Source: Flammulina velutipes (lineage: Eukaryota; Basidiomycota; Agaricomycetes; Agaricales; Physalacriaceae). Taken from it: a stretch of 64,000 nt of DNA. Shown piece after piece: positions 10,238-21,700 of this stretch. The DNA is taken from the NCBI GenBank assembly GCA_011800155.1, contig CM022375.1, positions 1,550,001-1,614,000 on the forward strand, read 5' to 3'. The position numbers and the translations under genes are program-made. Position 1 is the stretch's first letter. Every line of letters begins with the position of its first letter. The notes under the pieces are model-generated. The model was given only the letters and a program-made list of their open reading frames with translations, had not been told where the DNA came from and searched no databases.

Positions 10238-11038
10238 ATGTCCGGAACACGCAAAGTCCAGCCGCCCCGCGCCCCAAACTCTTGGATACTTTTCCGGTCT
10301 GACTTTGTTCGTTCCAAGCCTGGGAGCCAATCGAATCTGTCCAAGGAAGCTTCAAAAGTGTGGCGTGAGATGTCAGATGAAGAAAAGCTCATCTACGAGG
10401 CCAAGGCCGTACTAGCAAGCAAAGCTCATCGGCAGCAATATCCGGATTATAGGTTCAATCCCATCAAATCCACGCGTTCGCGGAGGTCTTTGGCCCCTTC
10501 ATCGACTGTTAGACCAAGTCAATTACATGTGCGCCTTTCTAAGCTCATTCATCAGCTGATACTAATGTATGGCGATAGTACTCCCATCCTTCTCCTCCAG
10601 TTCGTAATACCCGTTTTCCCCATCACCGTCGTTCTGACAATAACGATAGACGCAACAAACACCTCAAATAACAGTATCTCAGCTCGAAGCTGCTCTTGAT
10701 ACATATAGATCGCTTCACCAATTGAATACCCCATATCAGGCGCGCGAAACGTCCGCCGAAGAGCTTCTAGAGGCTCTCGCAGTACAGAGCAACATGGATT
10801 ACGATCCCTCCGAGTCAGAGTCAACGCCGAAGAAGGAAGATATCACAGTTGACCATCTCATGAACGCGCTGGATGCGTATAAGCAGATGCAGTTGTAAAT
10901 ATTTATTTCCCACTGAACCCGCCATTTGCTCATCAGATTGACTTGTACAGAGAACAAGAGCATATCGACAAAGAGACCCGAAGGTTCGAGGATATGTACC
11001 TCAATCCCGGCGCATGGCAGCAGAATGGCGGATGTTAA
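10238..11038 (+). CDS. MATA-type HMG-box transcription factor, 4 exons
   Basis: Exons 10238-10528, 10579-10599, 10650-10894 and 10951-11038 give 214 aa. Residues about 8-75 are a MATA-type HMG box (PRAPNSWILFRSDF, SKEASKVWREMSDEEK, YEAKA, HRQQYPDYRF), which bends DNA at specific sites in the nucleus. The rest is polar, with an acidic patch (DYDPSESES) and a helix-like C-terminus (DKETRRFEDMYLNPG). Exon 2 is a 21-nt micro-exon (YSHPSPP). Both neighbouring introns are phase 0, so skipping it would also keep frame. This family includes mating-type and sexual-development regulators, but many basidiomycete members are unrelated to mating type and no partner gene is seen nearby. Confidence 0.8.
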
Positions 11039-11284
11039 AGGTGCTAAAGGGCGATCTCAGTTTCACTACTGGCTAGTACTATTTCATGGACTTGTGTACT
11101 CATAATTGATGATGATGATACCTACGCTTTTCCAATACACATGGGTAATATACGCAATGATTCGCTCCAAGCACGAAAGTCGTTCGATAGCAAATGCCAT
11201 AACCCAAAGCTGGCACCGCGGTACAAACTTCTATAGTGGATAGCATCTATATTTTATGCGACTGTTTGAGATGCTCATCATCCT

Positions 11285-12072
11285 TTACCAGTTGAACTCC
11301 CCATCAGGACCCCAAAAGAGACCTAGAGGGTATACTCAGCGCGATAGAGGGCTACAGGGGGGGTGAAAATCTTACCAGTCTTGTCCTTATCATCTGGACC
11401 AAGTAGAACCCAAGGAACGATGATTTCAGCTCCCTCCGTCGGTGTCTTCACCCCGTGCATGAAGCCGGTCAGCTTCGTCGCTGTCAGCCCAGGCGTCACT
11501 GCGTTGACTTTCACCTCTCCCGCCAACTCTTTGGACAGTGCGATAGTGTACGAATTGGCAGCCGCCTTGCTACTACCGTACGCCACAATTGCCTTGTGTA
11601 TGCCTTCGGGGCCGGCGGAGAAGCTGTTGCTGCCCAGCTCGGAAGAGACGGTGACGATGGACGCGTAGCCGGGCTTAGCGAGGCGGAGGAGGGGGACGAA
11701 GGCTTGGGAAACAGAAATGACGCCGAAGAAGTTGGTGGCGATGGTATTTTGGAATGGAGCGAGTGAGCTGAGGACACCTTGAACCGGGTCTACAAAGCCT
11801 GCGTTATTGACGAGAGAGTCTAAGCGACCTTCCGCCTTCTCGATGACATCTTTGGCTGCGCTGATAGAAGCGGGGGAGGTCACGTCAAGCGGGACGAACT
11901 CAACGGTGGATAACCCAGCAGCCTTGAGCTTGGATTGGGCTTCGAGGCCAGCTGTTTCATTTCTAGAAGAGAGATAGACGATATGGCCTTTCTCAGCGAG
12001 AATTCGAACGATTTCGAATCCGATTCCAGTGTTTGAGCCGGTTACCAGGATAACGCGTTGGTAGTCAGACAT
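11285..12072 (-). CDS. Short-chain dehydrogenase/reductase (copy A), 2 exons
   Basis: Exons 11376-12072 and 11285-11322 join (phase 1) to 244 aa, starting at MSDYQRVILV. It has the classical SDR marks: the Rossmann cofactor loop TGSNTGIG near residue 11, NNAG near 87, a catalytic Ser in IVTVSSELGS, and the YxxxK pair in YGSSKAA. It should be an NAD(P)-dependent cytosolic oxidoreductase; the substrate cannot be told. The C-terminus after splicing is LFWGPDGEFNW, matching copy B. The start at the second Met is chosen because copy B begins there and because a TATA box (12108-12114) lies just upstream. It is a paralogue of the gene at 17368, in opposite orientation. Confidence 0.88.
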
Positions 12073-12107
12073 GGTCGAGTTAGAATTTGGTGGCCACCGT
12101 CGCCTTA

Positions 12108-12114
12108 TTATATA
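12108..12114 (-). promoter_or_regulatory. TATA box of SDR copy A
   Basis: On the minus strand TATATAA lies 36 bases before the ATG at 12072. It also argues against the longer ORF start at 12117. Confidence 0.55.
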
Positions 12115-12461
12115 CAATAGCGAAGTCTAAGCCTGTAATCCTGGCAACGTACGAAGCCGAGAAGAGACGTAGTTTACCGAGAAGAGAAGTAGTTCACCCA
12201 AAGACAGTGACGCATTCGACATGACCTGGTACTTCTATTTCGGAGGTCCTCCGCTTGCACGACTCGTATACTAAAGAGTCAAAGACCAAGTTTCAGAGTG
12301 TGATGAAGTAGTAAGCAGATAAAATATATCAGACGTACGCAGAAAAATACCATACCAGATCCTGCCCAGAAATTGGATTGAAGGAAACATTTATGTTTCT
12401 TAGTAATCGCGACCCACTCATTCCCGATCCCAAGGTACAGTCATCCGATCACATTTTCACC
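12115..12461. other. Intergenic between two minus-strand genes
   Basis: No gene. Holds a copy of the GACCCACTCATTCCCG motif at about 12411-12426. Confidence 0.5.
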
Positions 12462-13919
12462 TCAGATATGCACGTCAAGCTTGAAGATGTAAGCCAAAGT
12501 CAAAGCGCTTGAGCAAACAGCACATTCCCCGCGTTCCACCACAGCGCGCGAAATACACCTGTATGCAATGTCAGTTCAAGTTCCCGGAGAGATTCTTCAA
12601 TACCTGTAGCAGAAGATATGTCCGCAAGACGTGGCACTGATCGTCTGACAAGGATTGGCGCCACACGCTCGGCAGTGAAAGCTTGTGCTGACAAAGAATA
12701 ATTCAGATGGATCTGAATTCTAGAACAAGCCACAAACCTTGTCGAACACGAATTTGATGCCCAACTCGTTGAGGATATTCCCTGCCTGCTTTGTGAAGAC
12801 GAAGATTCGATGCTTTGCGCATCCTTGTCATCAGAGACTAATTCGTTCACCCATTGCGCGGCGTGTTCCTATAATTGACATTAGTAATTCGATCTTAATA
12901 GTCCGAACAAAGAATAATGCACGGAGTCAGCATCCCATTGGCAGGTCCATCCCATCTCATGATTTAACTTCGTCGGAGAGGATAAAGGTGGATCAGTATT
13001 TAGGTTGAGCTACAGAAGGGTTGACAACAAGCCTAGTAAGCTTGGGGCCGAAAGTTTTACGATAACACATACCAGTCTAGGACCGCAATCATCGCGTGGT
13101 TGGGTAGACAGCTGAGGCGAATGTGTGGTCAAGCGATGCTGCACTTACTTGTGAGTACGATGCTGGCGCGATACGTGGTTGATAATAAACGAACAGTATC
13201 ATAATCCTCGATGTTTTCAAAGCCAACATCACACCTCGCGCAAACGATATGCTCAGGTGACATTTTGAAATGCTCCTGAAGCCCCTCCGGGGAAGAGAAA
13301 GTTCTTTGGCAAGGACGACAGCGTTGCGAGCGATGGGCAACATTCAGATGCTACAAATACATCAGACAAGGTCTGTCACACAATCACCATGCCATACCTC
13401 AACAAGGAGCGCCATATCGAAGAACCCACCGCCACAAACCGTGCACGAAGGGTGGCTCGGCGATGTGGCGTAATGGAGATTCAAATCCCTTTCATAAACA
13501 TTCTTTACGTTGCATCGTGGCAAAGCACAGTCCATTTTTGGGTGTGTAGCCTCAACATGCTATACATCCGAATCCGGGTCACCTTCAAGAAGAGACAGAT
13601 CTTGAAGTTAGTACTACCTCTTTGTTTAGCGCATCGTTCCTCGCTCCCTTCCCGCAAACGGGACAGTTGGGATGATTGGGTGAGCCACGATAATGCTCCT
13701 CCAGCGACGCAGCAGTACGGAAAGGTCTCTCGCAAACGTAGCATTGATGTTCGGTCGGGTGCTTAGCGACATTGTGCTTAAGTTATTCGTCAGAAAATCA
13801 ACATATGAGAGAGGAACATCGCCTACAGCTTCGAGCCCGGCCTTATCGTAGAAATAGCGAGTACACGTTGGGCAGAATGGCCTCAAAGTGCTGCTTTTCG
13901 GGCCTTTGAAGACGGGCAT
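12462..13919 (-). CDS. C2H2 zinc-finger protein with C-terminal RING, 9 exons
   Basis: Exons 13827-13919, 13618-13776, 13398-13559, 13195-13350, 13073-13111, 12923-13009, 12738-12868, 12604-12687 and 12462-12558 join in frame to 335 aa. The N-terminal 195 residues hold about six C2H2-like fingers (FCPTC...H...H; QCYVC; NCPVCGKG; DCALPRC; SCTVCGGGF; RCRPC) and a partial seventh (VCARC). A polar linker follows, then a C3HC4 RING near the end (FHCRACG, SCGHIFCYRC, CAVC). A RING would recruit an E2 for ubiquitin transfer, so this may be a nucleic-acid- or protein-binding E3 ligase. It uses the introns common in this window (donors GTAGGC, GTATGG, GTTCGT, GTGCAT). The first ATG could be nine codons upstream at 13946. 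Exons five and six (39 and 87 nt) carry no motif and rest on frame alone. Confidence 0.75.
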
Positions 13920-13946
13920 GAACACGAGCTTGAAGTTGAATTTCAA

Positions 13947-14336
13947 CGTTAAGAGACTTTATAACGGTGCGACAACAAACTCACCTATCTCCTTGAAGTG
14001 TTACACATTTCCATGGAACACCACCGGCAAATTACAAGACGAATGGGAAAGCACACAAGGTGAATGTGGAGCCCCATTCACGGCACCGACAATTCGTCCG
14101 AAGCTTGTTTGGCCTATTTCACACGAGGGACTGAGAAGATCAACCAATAGCAAAAAAACAGAGACCATGTAAGCTTTCTTGCGCAGGGTGTAGAGGATCA
14201 AACATCGGTGCCGGGAAACTACAGAAGAAGTCTCGCGTCGATGAATAGAAATGAGAGATGCTTGAATAAGAAACCAAAATTCTAGCTTTCACAGATACTC
14301 ACATCTTACGTTACATCAGGTTCTATATACAAGCCT
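13947..14336. other. Intergenic, promoter of zinc-finger gene
   Basis: Nothing recognisable beyond the 3' end of the transporter gene and the upstream region of the zinc-finger gene. Confidence 0.45.
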
Positions 14337-16418
14337 CTAGATCGATGCCTTCCCTCGGGGCTCGAACGGAATGAACAACGCCAATGCGCCAGCAAACAGC
14401 ACGAGGGCACCTGCGATGTACACAGGCACAGCCGTCGAGATATCTGCATACAACGCGATGACAGGTGCCTAGCACTTTCGATGAGCATACGATGAATGAC
14501 GAGTAATATGCTACAGCCACATACCACAACCCCAAAGACCCTTGTGGCAGTAGCCACAAGTCCGTTTCCTGTCCCCCGATCCTTAGCTGGGAAAATTTCG
14601 GGTGAAATAGCGTACAAGACGCCATACATAATCTGAGAAGATCGTCATGTATGTACTGGAATGAAGATGGACGAAAATGGTGACATACATTACTGCAGAA
14701 ATAATACCCACAGTTCCACCCAAGGAGCGTATTGGAGCTCCTTGCGGTGGTACTCGCGAATAAAAAGGCGCCGGTGAGCCCTGTCATCGCGAGAGGTCGT
14801 TGAATAATGAACAGAGAAGTCAGGAAGAAGTTACTCGCCCGATGAAATGGCCAAAGTCCCTTTGCGCCCAATAGAAGGATGTTCAACGGTCCAACCCGCG
14901 AGAATCGCTCCAGGAACACCGATAACACTGAGGATAAAGTTCTACGATATGGCATTAAATTAGGCATTGAAGAAAGAAGCAACCATACATTGCGGTATGT
15001 TATGTTCAACGAACCATCACCAAAAGAAGCCCCCCGACTTGTTAATCTACACGACTGGTAAGTGAAGTCATATAAGAAGGTAGATGATACGCACAGATAT
15101 GGTAGAAAACTATTATACAGAGTCGACGCTAGCCCTATAATTCCCCAGAGGGCAATTAAAAGGGAGGTAGATAGGGCAAGCTTTCGAGTCCTAAAGAGTG
15201 CTGTAATATGCTCCCATCCGTAGACCGACGTATTGCTTAAAACTGGTCTTTTAACTCCACTTTCGTCAGTCGGATTCAGTCGCTCCAGATTGTCGAGGGT
15301 GAGTGAGCTTGTGTTTCCGTTATACTTGGCGATCTTGTGGATTATGGCTACGGCTTCCGCATCTTTTCCAATACCAACTAGGAACCGCGGGCTTTCGACG
15401 AGGTCGAAAACAAAGAAACGAAGCCCCCATAAAAGAAGAGTGACGCCGCCCAATGTGAACAGAAGATATCGCCATCCCATGTTATCATTGCGTCCACAGA
15501 TATCAACATCCGGCTGACAAGAAAAATTGGCAATGAGTGGCCATGCGACCTTCGATGTGGTTGAGAGAGCGGAGGAAATGACGAATGAAGACCTACCAGA
15601 CTAGCAAGCAATTGGCCCAAGCACCAGAATATTGACATGACCGTCAGGAGATACTGGTGGGTGCTGGGAACAAGATCCAGGAAGACGGCTGAATCCACGG
15701 GCATGTTACCTAGCATAATCAGCATGACAGTACAAGATACAAGAAAGATAACGAACCTCCCGCTCCTACTCCAACAAGAGCGAATAGGGAAGCGAGGGTG
15801 ACGAAGTTTGGCGATGCGCCAGCTGAAAGTCCGAAAACGCCCGCTATAAGCAGGGTGAGATTGAAGGACCATCTGAAGAGCAAATTTTGAGTAATGATTC
15901 TTCCGATGTCGACATAGTGGACAGCCGTACCGACGACCCCAGATATCGCATCCCAGACTCCAGATTATGGCACCTACGAGCAGACCAATGTTGGCGGCGA
16001 GGGTGAGGTACGGTCCATTAAACTTGAATTCCGCGGTGACTTGGGTGAGGATAAGGCCTGTCATGAGCTACAAATGACTTAGTATATCATGTAGGGGGGT
16101 TAAGTACAGGGCACGAACCGGCCAGACACTGTCACTGTTGAACAGGTCAGAATCTTCAGACTAGGCTCAAATGTGTGAGACGTACGCAAACCAACCAAAG
16201 CCAGCACAAATGAAGAGGTGAATCTGATATTTCCCCATTCCGATTTCTTGGATTGCGTTGTTCAGTACTCGCGCCTTGGCCTGATAAACAGGATCGATGG
16301 TTCCGTCTTCGTGCATGTCGACGAGCGCGACGTTGGAGAGACTCATGGCTGGCGTCGTCGTGACGTCTGCATCCTTTTGGTCGATGGACGCTGCATCTGA
16401 CATTACTGTGGAATTCAT
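14337..16418 (-). CDS. MFS transporter, 12 TM, 11 exons
   Basis: Exons 16186-16418, 16119-16134, 15931-16067, 15757-15872, 15597-15709, 15095-15549, 14989-15046, 14839-14941, 14689-14780, 14525-14632 and 14337-14468 join to 520 aa. The sequence is that of a sugar-porter-like/SV2-type major facilitator: ICAGFGWFAD in TM1, GCDIWGRRWSFN (the RxGRR-like loop after TM2), GNMPVDSAVFLD, the ESPRFLVGIGK signature after TM6, and FPAKDRGTGNG in the second half, ending FEPRGKASI. It should sit in the plasma membrane and move a small organic solute, perhaps a carboxylate or sugar; the substrate is not readable. Exon 2 is only 16 nt. The intron at 14781-14838 begins with GC, needed to read SSGLTGAF. An upstream ATG at 16457 is possible. 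Confidence 0.88.
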
Positions 16419-16533
16419 CTTGTTGGAAAGATGGTGGTAAGAGAGAGTGCTGATCAAGATTTTTGGCGAAACGCCGACGGCATATCAGTAACCGACAGCT
16501 CTTTCACATGCAGTGAATGTGGGATCATTGAAT

Positions 16534-16540
16534 GTTTATA
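16534..16540 (-). promoter_or_regulatory. Possible TATA box of MFS gene
   Basis: TATAAAC on the minus strand lies 116 bases before the chosen ATG and 77 before the upstream ATG. Confidence 0.35.
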
Positions 16541-17310
16541 AGTATTTTTTTCTTCCTACAGAGAGTATCTGAAGTTGAACAACACTTTTGGGTTATGAAG
16601 ATGCAAGTTCCACTCCCATCGCGATCTTAGCTTATGCCATATGCTTTTGTGGCCAACATCAATGAAGCGACGTCAAGCTTGAGCATCTCCACGGTCATCT
16701 CCTCGACAAAATGATCCAAGTACTCGATTCTTCTGCGTAGCTATCTATGTTTTGAGAACATAGCCCAAACCTCATCCTTCTCCAATTTAGTTCTGGAGAG
16801 AAAAATATTCACGACATCGGGAATGAGTGGGTCGCGCCTAGAACATTGTGATCGGAACTGATCGTTCGTCTCAACCATGACATCTTTCAGATTCTTTCTG
16901 TAGTGTTCAAGTGTTTTGAACGACCAAGACAAGACTCTGACTGCTACAGCCGTGATGTCTTGATGAAGCAAGATACTTGGTATCCTGCTTCACTTCTATG
17001 TCCTACGATTCGGCACTGGTGGCGAACTTGAACGACATTCTTCCACCATCATTCTCATGTTGCTTTCCCCAGAGATATTGTTCGCCCGATATCTCCCTAA
17101 AGTGTGCGAGGCCTCCGTCAATATTGTCAAAGCCTTACTCACGCTCAAGGTATCATAGCACGAAATTGGTCTAACAAGCTTCGGATAGCCTCTGAATTCG
17201 TAACCACATCCAGTCAAAGACTAACTGTAGCCATGGATGCCGAGTGAGTACGCCTAATTCTAGAATTAATCCAGCTTCTGCTGAGCTACCAGGCCTAGGA
17301 ATGGTTATCT

Positions 17311-17317
17311 TATAAAT
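17311..17317 (+). promoter_or_regulatory. TATA box of SDR copy B
   Basis: TATAAAT lies 51 bases before the ATG at 17368. Confidence 0.5.
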
Positions 17318-17367
17318 GCGCCATTGTGGCATTGTGGAGCGCCTTACCATCCACCCCAACAATCACC

Positions 17368-18151
17368 ATGTCCGACTACCAGCGCGTTATCCTCGTCACT
17401 GGCTCTAATACTGGAATCGGACTCGAAATCGTCCGAATTCTCGCCGAAAAGGGCCACATCGTCTACCTCTCCTCTAGAAGCGAGGCAGCTGGCCTCGAAG
17501 CGCAATCCAAGCTCAAGGCTGCTGGGTTATCCACTGTCAAGTTCGTTCCGCTTGACGTCACTTCCCTTGAATCTATCAGCGCAGCCAAAGATATCATTGA
17601 GAAGGCGGAAGGTCGCCTTGACTCTCTCGTTCACAATGCTGGCGTCATGGATCAAGGCAAAGGCCCTCTCGCTTCCCCTGACGCCTTCCAAACTACCATG
17701 GCCACCAACTACTTTGGCGTCATTTCCGTTTCTCAAGCCTTCGTTCCCCTCCTTCGCCTTGCCAAACCTGGATATGCGACCATTGTCACCGTGTCGTCCG
17801 AGTTGGGTAGCAACAGTTTCACTGCTAGCCCCGCAGGCAGATTTAAGGCAGTCGCAGCGTACAGTGGCAGCAAGGCGGCTGTCAATGCGTACACTATCGC
17901 ACTCTCTAAAGAGTTGGCGGGAGAGGTGAAAGTCAATGCGGTGACTCCTGGGCTGACGGCGACCAAGCTGCATGCATTTGGTGGGAAGACACCTACGGAA
18001 GGGGCTGAGGCCATCGTTCCTTGGGTTTTGCTTGGCCCCGATGATAAGGACAAGACTGGTAGGTTCCTCCTCTTTCCCGACATTTCTGTGCTGAGCGCAA
18101 TGCATTCTAGGTCTCTTTTGGGGTTTTGACGGAGCGCCGTTCGACTGGTAA
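17368..18151 (+). CDS. Short-chain dehydrogenase/reductase (copy B), 2 exons
   Basis: Exons 17368-18058 and 18111-18151 give 243 aa. The protein is closely similar to copy A over its whole length: MSDYQRVILV start, TGSNTGIG cofactor loop, HNAG (His replaces the first Asn of NNAG), IVTVSSELGS, and the catalytic YSGSK. It ends LFWGFDGAPFDW. The intron (18059-18110) sits at the same codon and phase as in copy A, so the pair arose by duplication of an intron-bearing gene. The NNAG to HNAG change touches a structural motif; many active SDRs tolerate variation at this position, so loss of function is not implied. Substrate unknown. Confidence 0.88.
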
Positions 18152-18740
18152 AGCACGATGAGTGCCTCGGCTGCAGATTAGCTCGTCCTTTGAATGGCAA
18201 GCTAGGGTATATGATGTAGAGTACTTCTAAGACATTTGGCTGTAACTTATAGATACGTGAATGTTGTCCTTTTATGCTGTACCAACGACTGCATTCGAGA
18301 GAACATTGTTGATGAAAAGCAAGAGGATCTGAAGGATTTCGTCTGGGAGATTTTATATGGAATGAAAGCCTGTCGTTCCATATAAAAAACACGATCTTCC
18401 ACCAAGTCCGACGTCGACTTGGACCTGTAGCAACGACCGATTTGAATTTTCATTTCCGGAAATATCTTGTCTATCCATGTGAGGGATGTTCGTCTTCAGG
18501 AGAGACTCGAAGAAAGTAAATACTCTCGATTCAAGTTGTCGGTCGATGTGTGCGATACTTACATTACAATTTGGGCAGAAAAGGGAGCACGATATGTATT
18601 TGTTGGAGACTTGGAGCACTTTTATTACACTTCGATATCTAAATCATAAAGCCCTATAGTTAGAGTAACCAGGCTAAGAACGTCAGTGGCTCAATAAAAT
18701 CATAAGTACTTACATGACATAAACATACACTAGATAGTAG
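18152..18740. other. Intergenic left flank of the tandem array
   Basis: No gene is supported. It contains the hairpin at 18351-18387 and ends where similarity between the 11.75-kb units begins. Confidence 0.5.
18351..18387. repeat. Perfect 12-bp inverted repeat
   Basis: Arms 18351-18362 and 18376-18387 (TTTTATATGGAA and its complement) enclose a 13-base loop. It lies 200 bases after SDR copy B and may act in 3' end formation; that role is inference. Confidence 0.5.
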
Positions 18741-18773
18741 GAAGATATACAGTAGGCAAACAGATAGATTAGT

Positions 18774-21700
18774 CTAGTTTCTCAAACGCGAGGGTCCAGC
18801 AACAGCATTTTCTTGTTGCATCGGCTGTGGCGCACTTTCGGAATCGCCCATGACAACGTCCTCGGACTCGGGCACAAGATACTCCACATCCTCATACATG
18901 TGCGGGAACAGGATCGCCAACATATCGTCCACTCTACGCGAGGTCGTCAGTTTTCGACTCGATCAACAAGCAGTCCACACATACTTGGATATGAAATCGC
19001 CTTTCAGGGACGTATCCTTCTTCCTCTTGTGCGACGACACGTCAACGCTTTGATTTTCACTCTTGTCATCCAAAGAAGCAATGTTCAATGTCCCCGTAGA
19101 GTTCTCTTTGGTATACAGCGACAAACCCCTTCGCGCCGCTAGGTCCAGGATGTTCTTCTCAACGGTGTCCTCCGCATAGTAGCAGTAGACTGGATAACAG
19201 ATCAGTACGTCGTACACGAAAAAATAAAGGAAAGACCTACCTTCCGTTGGCCGTGTTTGTCCCAAACGATCAATCCGAGCGATGGCCTGTATCTCGAAAC
19301 CATGCTGGACGACGCTCTCCAGCAGGAATACCCTTGAAGCGCACGTAATGTTCAGCCCAGCGTTTTCACGCTCACTGGGACAAAGATAAGCAAATGATTA
19401 TGACAGAACACGCTTGCTTACCCATGAAGAAGTAACACTTGGATGGCTATATCATTCTTGAACCGCGTGGCAGCCGGTGCACCCTTCGCGCCTTGGTCAA
19501 TCCGGAGACAGCCAATCCCGTTATGGTTCAACGCTCTTTCAAGAACTAGTTGAGAATGAGTATCATATACAGACGACGAAACGAAACGTACTCTGAAGCG
19601 AGTCTGCCCATGCCGAGAAAACGATGCTCTTACTCCCTGGTTCGATATCCTGGAGATATAGCAGATGGCGAAGGAGAGTCTGAATCTTCTGTCCGTAATC
19701 ACCATACGACCGATACGTCTGAATAGTGTCAAATGTCATTTGCGCTAAAGAGACAATGAGCTCAGTCCAATGCGCCAACAAAGTCACTCACGAATCTGAT
19801 TGTATTCGAATTTGCGTTGAGATTGCACTGCGGCCTCTCCAGTTGGCCGTTTGACTGGTGTTTTGCCTTCACCGTTCACGGTAAACCTCTGGAGGTTTTG
19901 GAAATCGATTGTTACCCTACCTCGTGCATCAACAAAGGCGACATCGAAGAAAGGAACCGACCATACCGACAAACGGGACACACTTTGCCCTTTTTCCCCT
20001 CAGTCCACGCCTTGAAACACCCTTCGCAATACACGTGTGCGCTACGGGAAGATGAGAACATGGAAACCCAGCAGCCGAAAAGAACATACCATCCAGTGAT
20101 AAATCCCCGCTCAAACTCACACCCACAAAGGACACAGTCATCATCTCCTTCTTGGCCCTGCCCCTCATCACGGTCTTTCTGTAGATTCTCCATGTACCGT
20201 TGCCTCGCCCGATTCGTCTTTAGACTTGCATCCAGCGCCACTAATTCATTTTCGCACTCCTGCACCGCCTCTTCATAGGACATACCCTCCCATGAGACTT
20301 GGGTAACGGTATCAGAGATCTCCTGCAGTTGGCGGAAATATAGAATGCGCTGATTGAACGCCTTCCGGAACAGCGCGAGGTCCGCGTCGAGCTTGTCCAG
20401 GGCACGACCTATGATACCCTTCTGGTGAGCAAGATACCAGGGCTAGAAGTGAAGATGCATACCTTGATCAGCCATCAGCTCACGCACTTCCGATATTAAC
20501 CTTTTCAGTAGGGGTCTCTCAACATCCGACTCGCGTGTAACCCGATTGAAGGCACTAGTGAGATCAACCAAAACCTACAAACATTGAGTGTCACTCGAAG
20601 GTCAGATCAATACGACTCACCGACTTGACGGACTTCCCATCCAACGCCTCCAAAAGCTCTCGCCTTTGTTCGTTCAACTCCTGCTTCAACACTTCATGCT
20701 CCGGCTGGAGCTCGATATCCCCGTGGTCGTTAGCCTTCTTTTCCTCGGCGGCAGCATTCATCGCTGCTTGAGTTTTGCGAACCCGTTTCTCCCTGCAAAG
20801 GATATCATTAGTATCCGGATGAATACACTGACCGAAAAGGCTTACCGCACATCGTGAGCAGCCAACAACGTCCGCTCATTCACCAGTGCCTGCCGACGGT
20901 CTGAAAGCAGCGCCGTATACGCCTGCAAGTACGTCTCCGCCTCTCCTTGGTCATCAATGCTCCTTTGATATTCCTGTCCATCAGCTTCGCCATCATTCGA
21001 AATTAGCTTGCTCGTCAACAGATTGTGCAACCGACTGCGCCACTGCCAAAGAAGCTCAGATTGGACATTCAAAACGTCTTCAACCATATCATGGAAGTCC
21101 TCGACCTGTAAATCTTTCAGTAGTGGTACAAATACAAAGAAGACGAAGACCTACAATTACCCTGGACCGAACACCCCCATCCTCTAGATACGGAACCTCG
21201 ATCCATAGTGTTTTGTCATCGATGCCTTGCATTGTAGCATCCACATCAAGCTGCTCCATTCCCTTGTTTGCCTCCTCCGCAGTACCTGGTATCAACAATC
21301 GTTAACATAGAACGAAGGCGGACAACAACATAGGCTCACCTTTGAGAAGATCCCGCCGAAGCACCTCACAAAACCCATATGCAGCCGACTCCTCCTCCTC
21401 GAAAGACGCGCCCAAACCATTGTACAAATCGCCCTGCAAGAACTTGATGTGATGTAGTACAATCCGACTCTCCCGAAGCCGGTTGCTCAGCGCTTGCTGT
21501 TTGTGCTTGTGCTCATCAGGAGCTGCAGAACGAGGCATACCATTCTCCTCCACTGACTGCTCACGTTCCTTGCCTTTGCCATTGACGTCAGGCTCTTCGC
21601 TGGCCTTCTTCGACGATCCTATCTTGAGCGCCTGGCCCGAGCAGCTACCTCATCCTCGACGATCTTGATCCTGTCCATGCCCTCGTTCTCAGCGGCGACC

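Larger units (their letters stand above)
16458..17367. other. Intergenic, possible gene remnant
   Basis: The minus strand holds two short open stretches (16741-16971 and 16996-17217). The first is a plausible helical, charged peptide (KTLEHYRKNLKDVMVETND), but no family is recognised and the two cannot be joined with confidence. A copy of the GACCCACTCATTCCCG motif is on the minus strand near 16819-16834. Confidence 0.35.

Noticed and set aside
11323..12117. Unspliced 264-aa version of SDR copy A
   Set aside because: Its last 20 residues read through an intron; splicing gives the conserved LFWGPDG end, and the extra N-terminus overlaps the TATA box.
13505..13766. Plus-strand ORFs opposite the zinc-finger gene (such as 13389-13766)
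   Set aside because: They are antisense shadows; only the minus strand shows fingers and matching splice sites.
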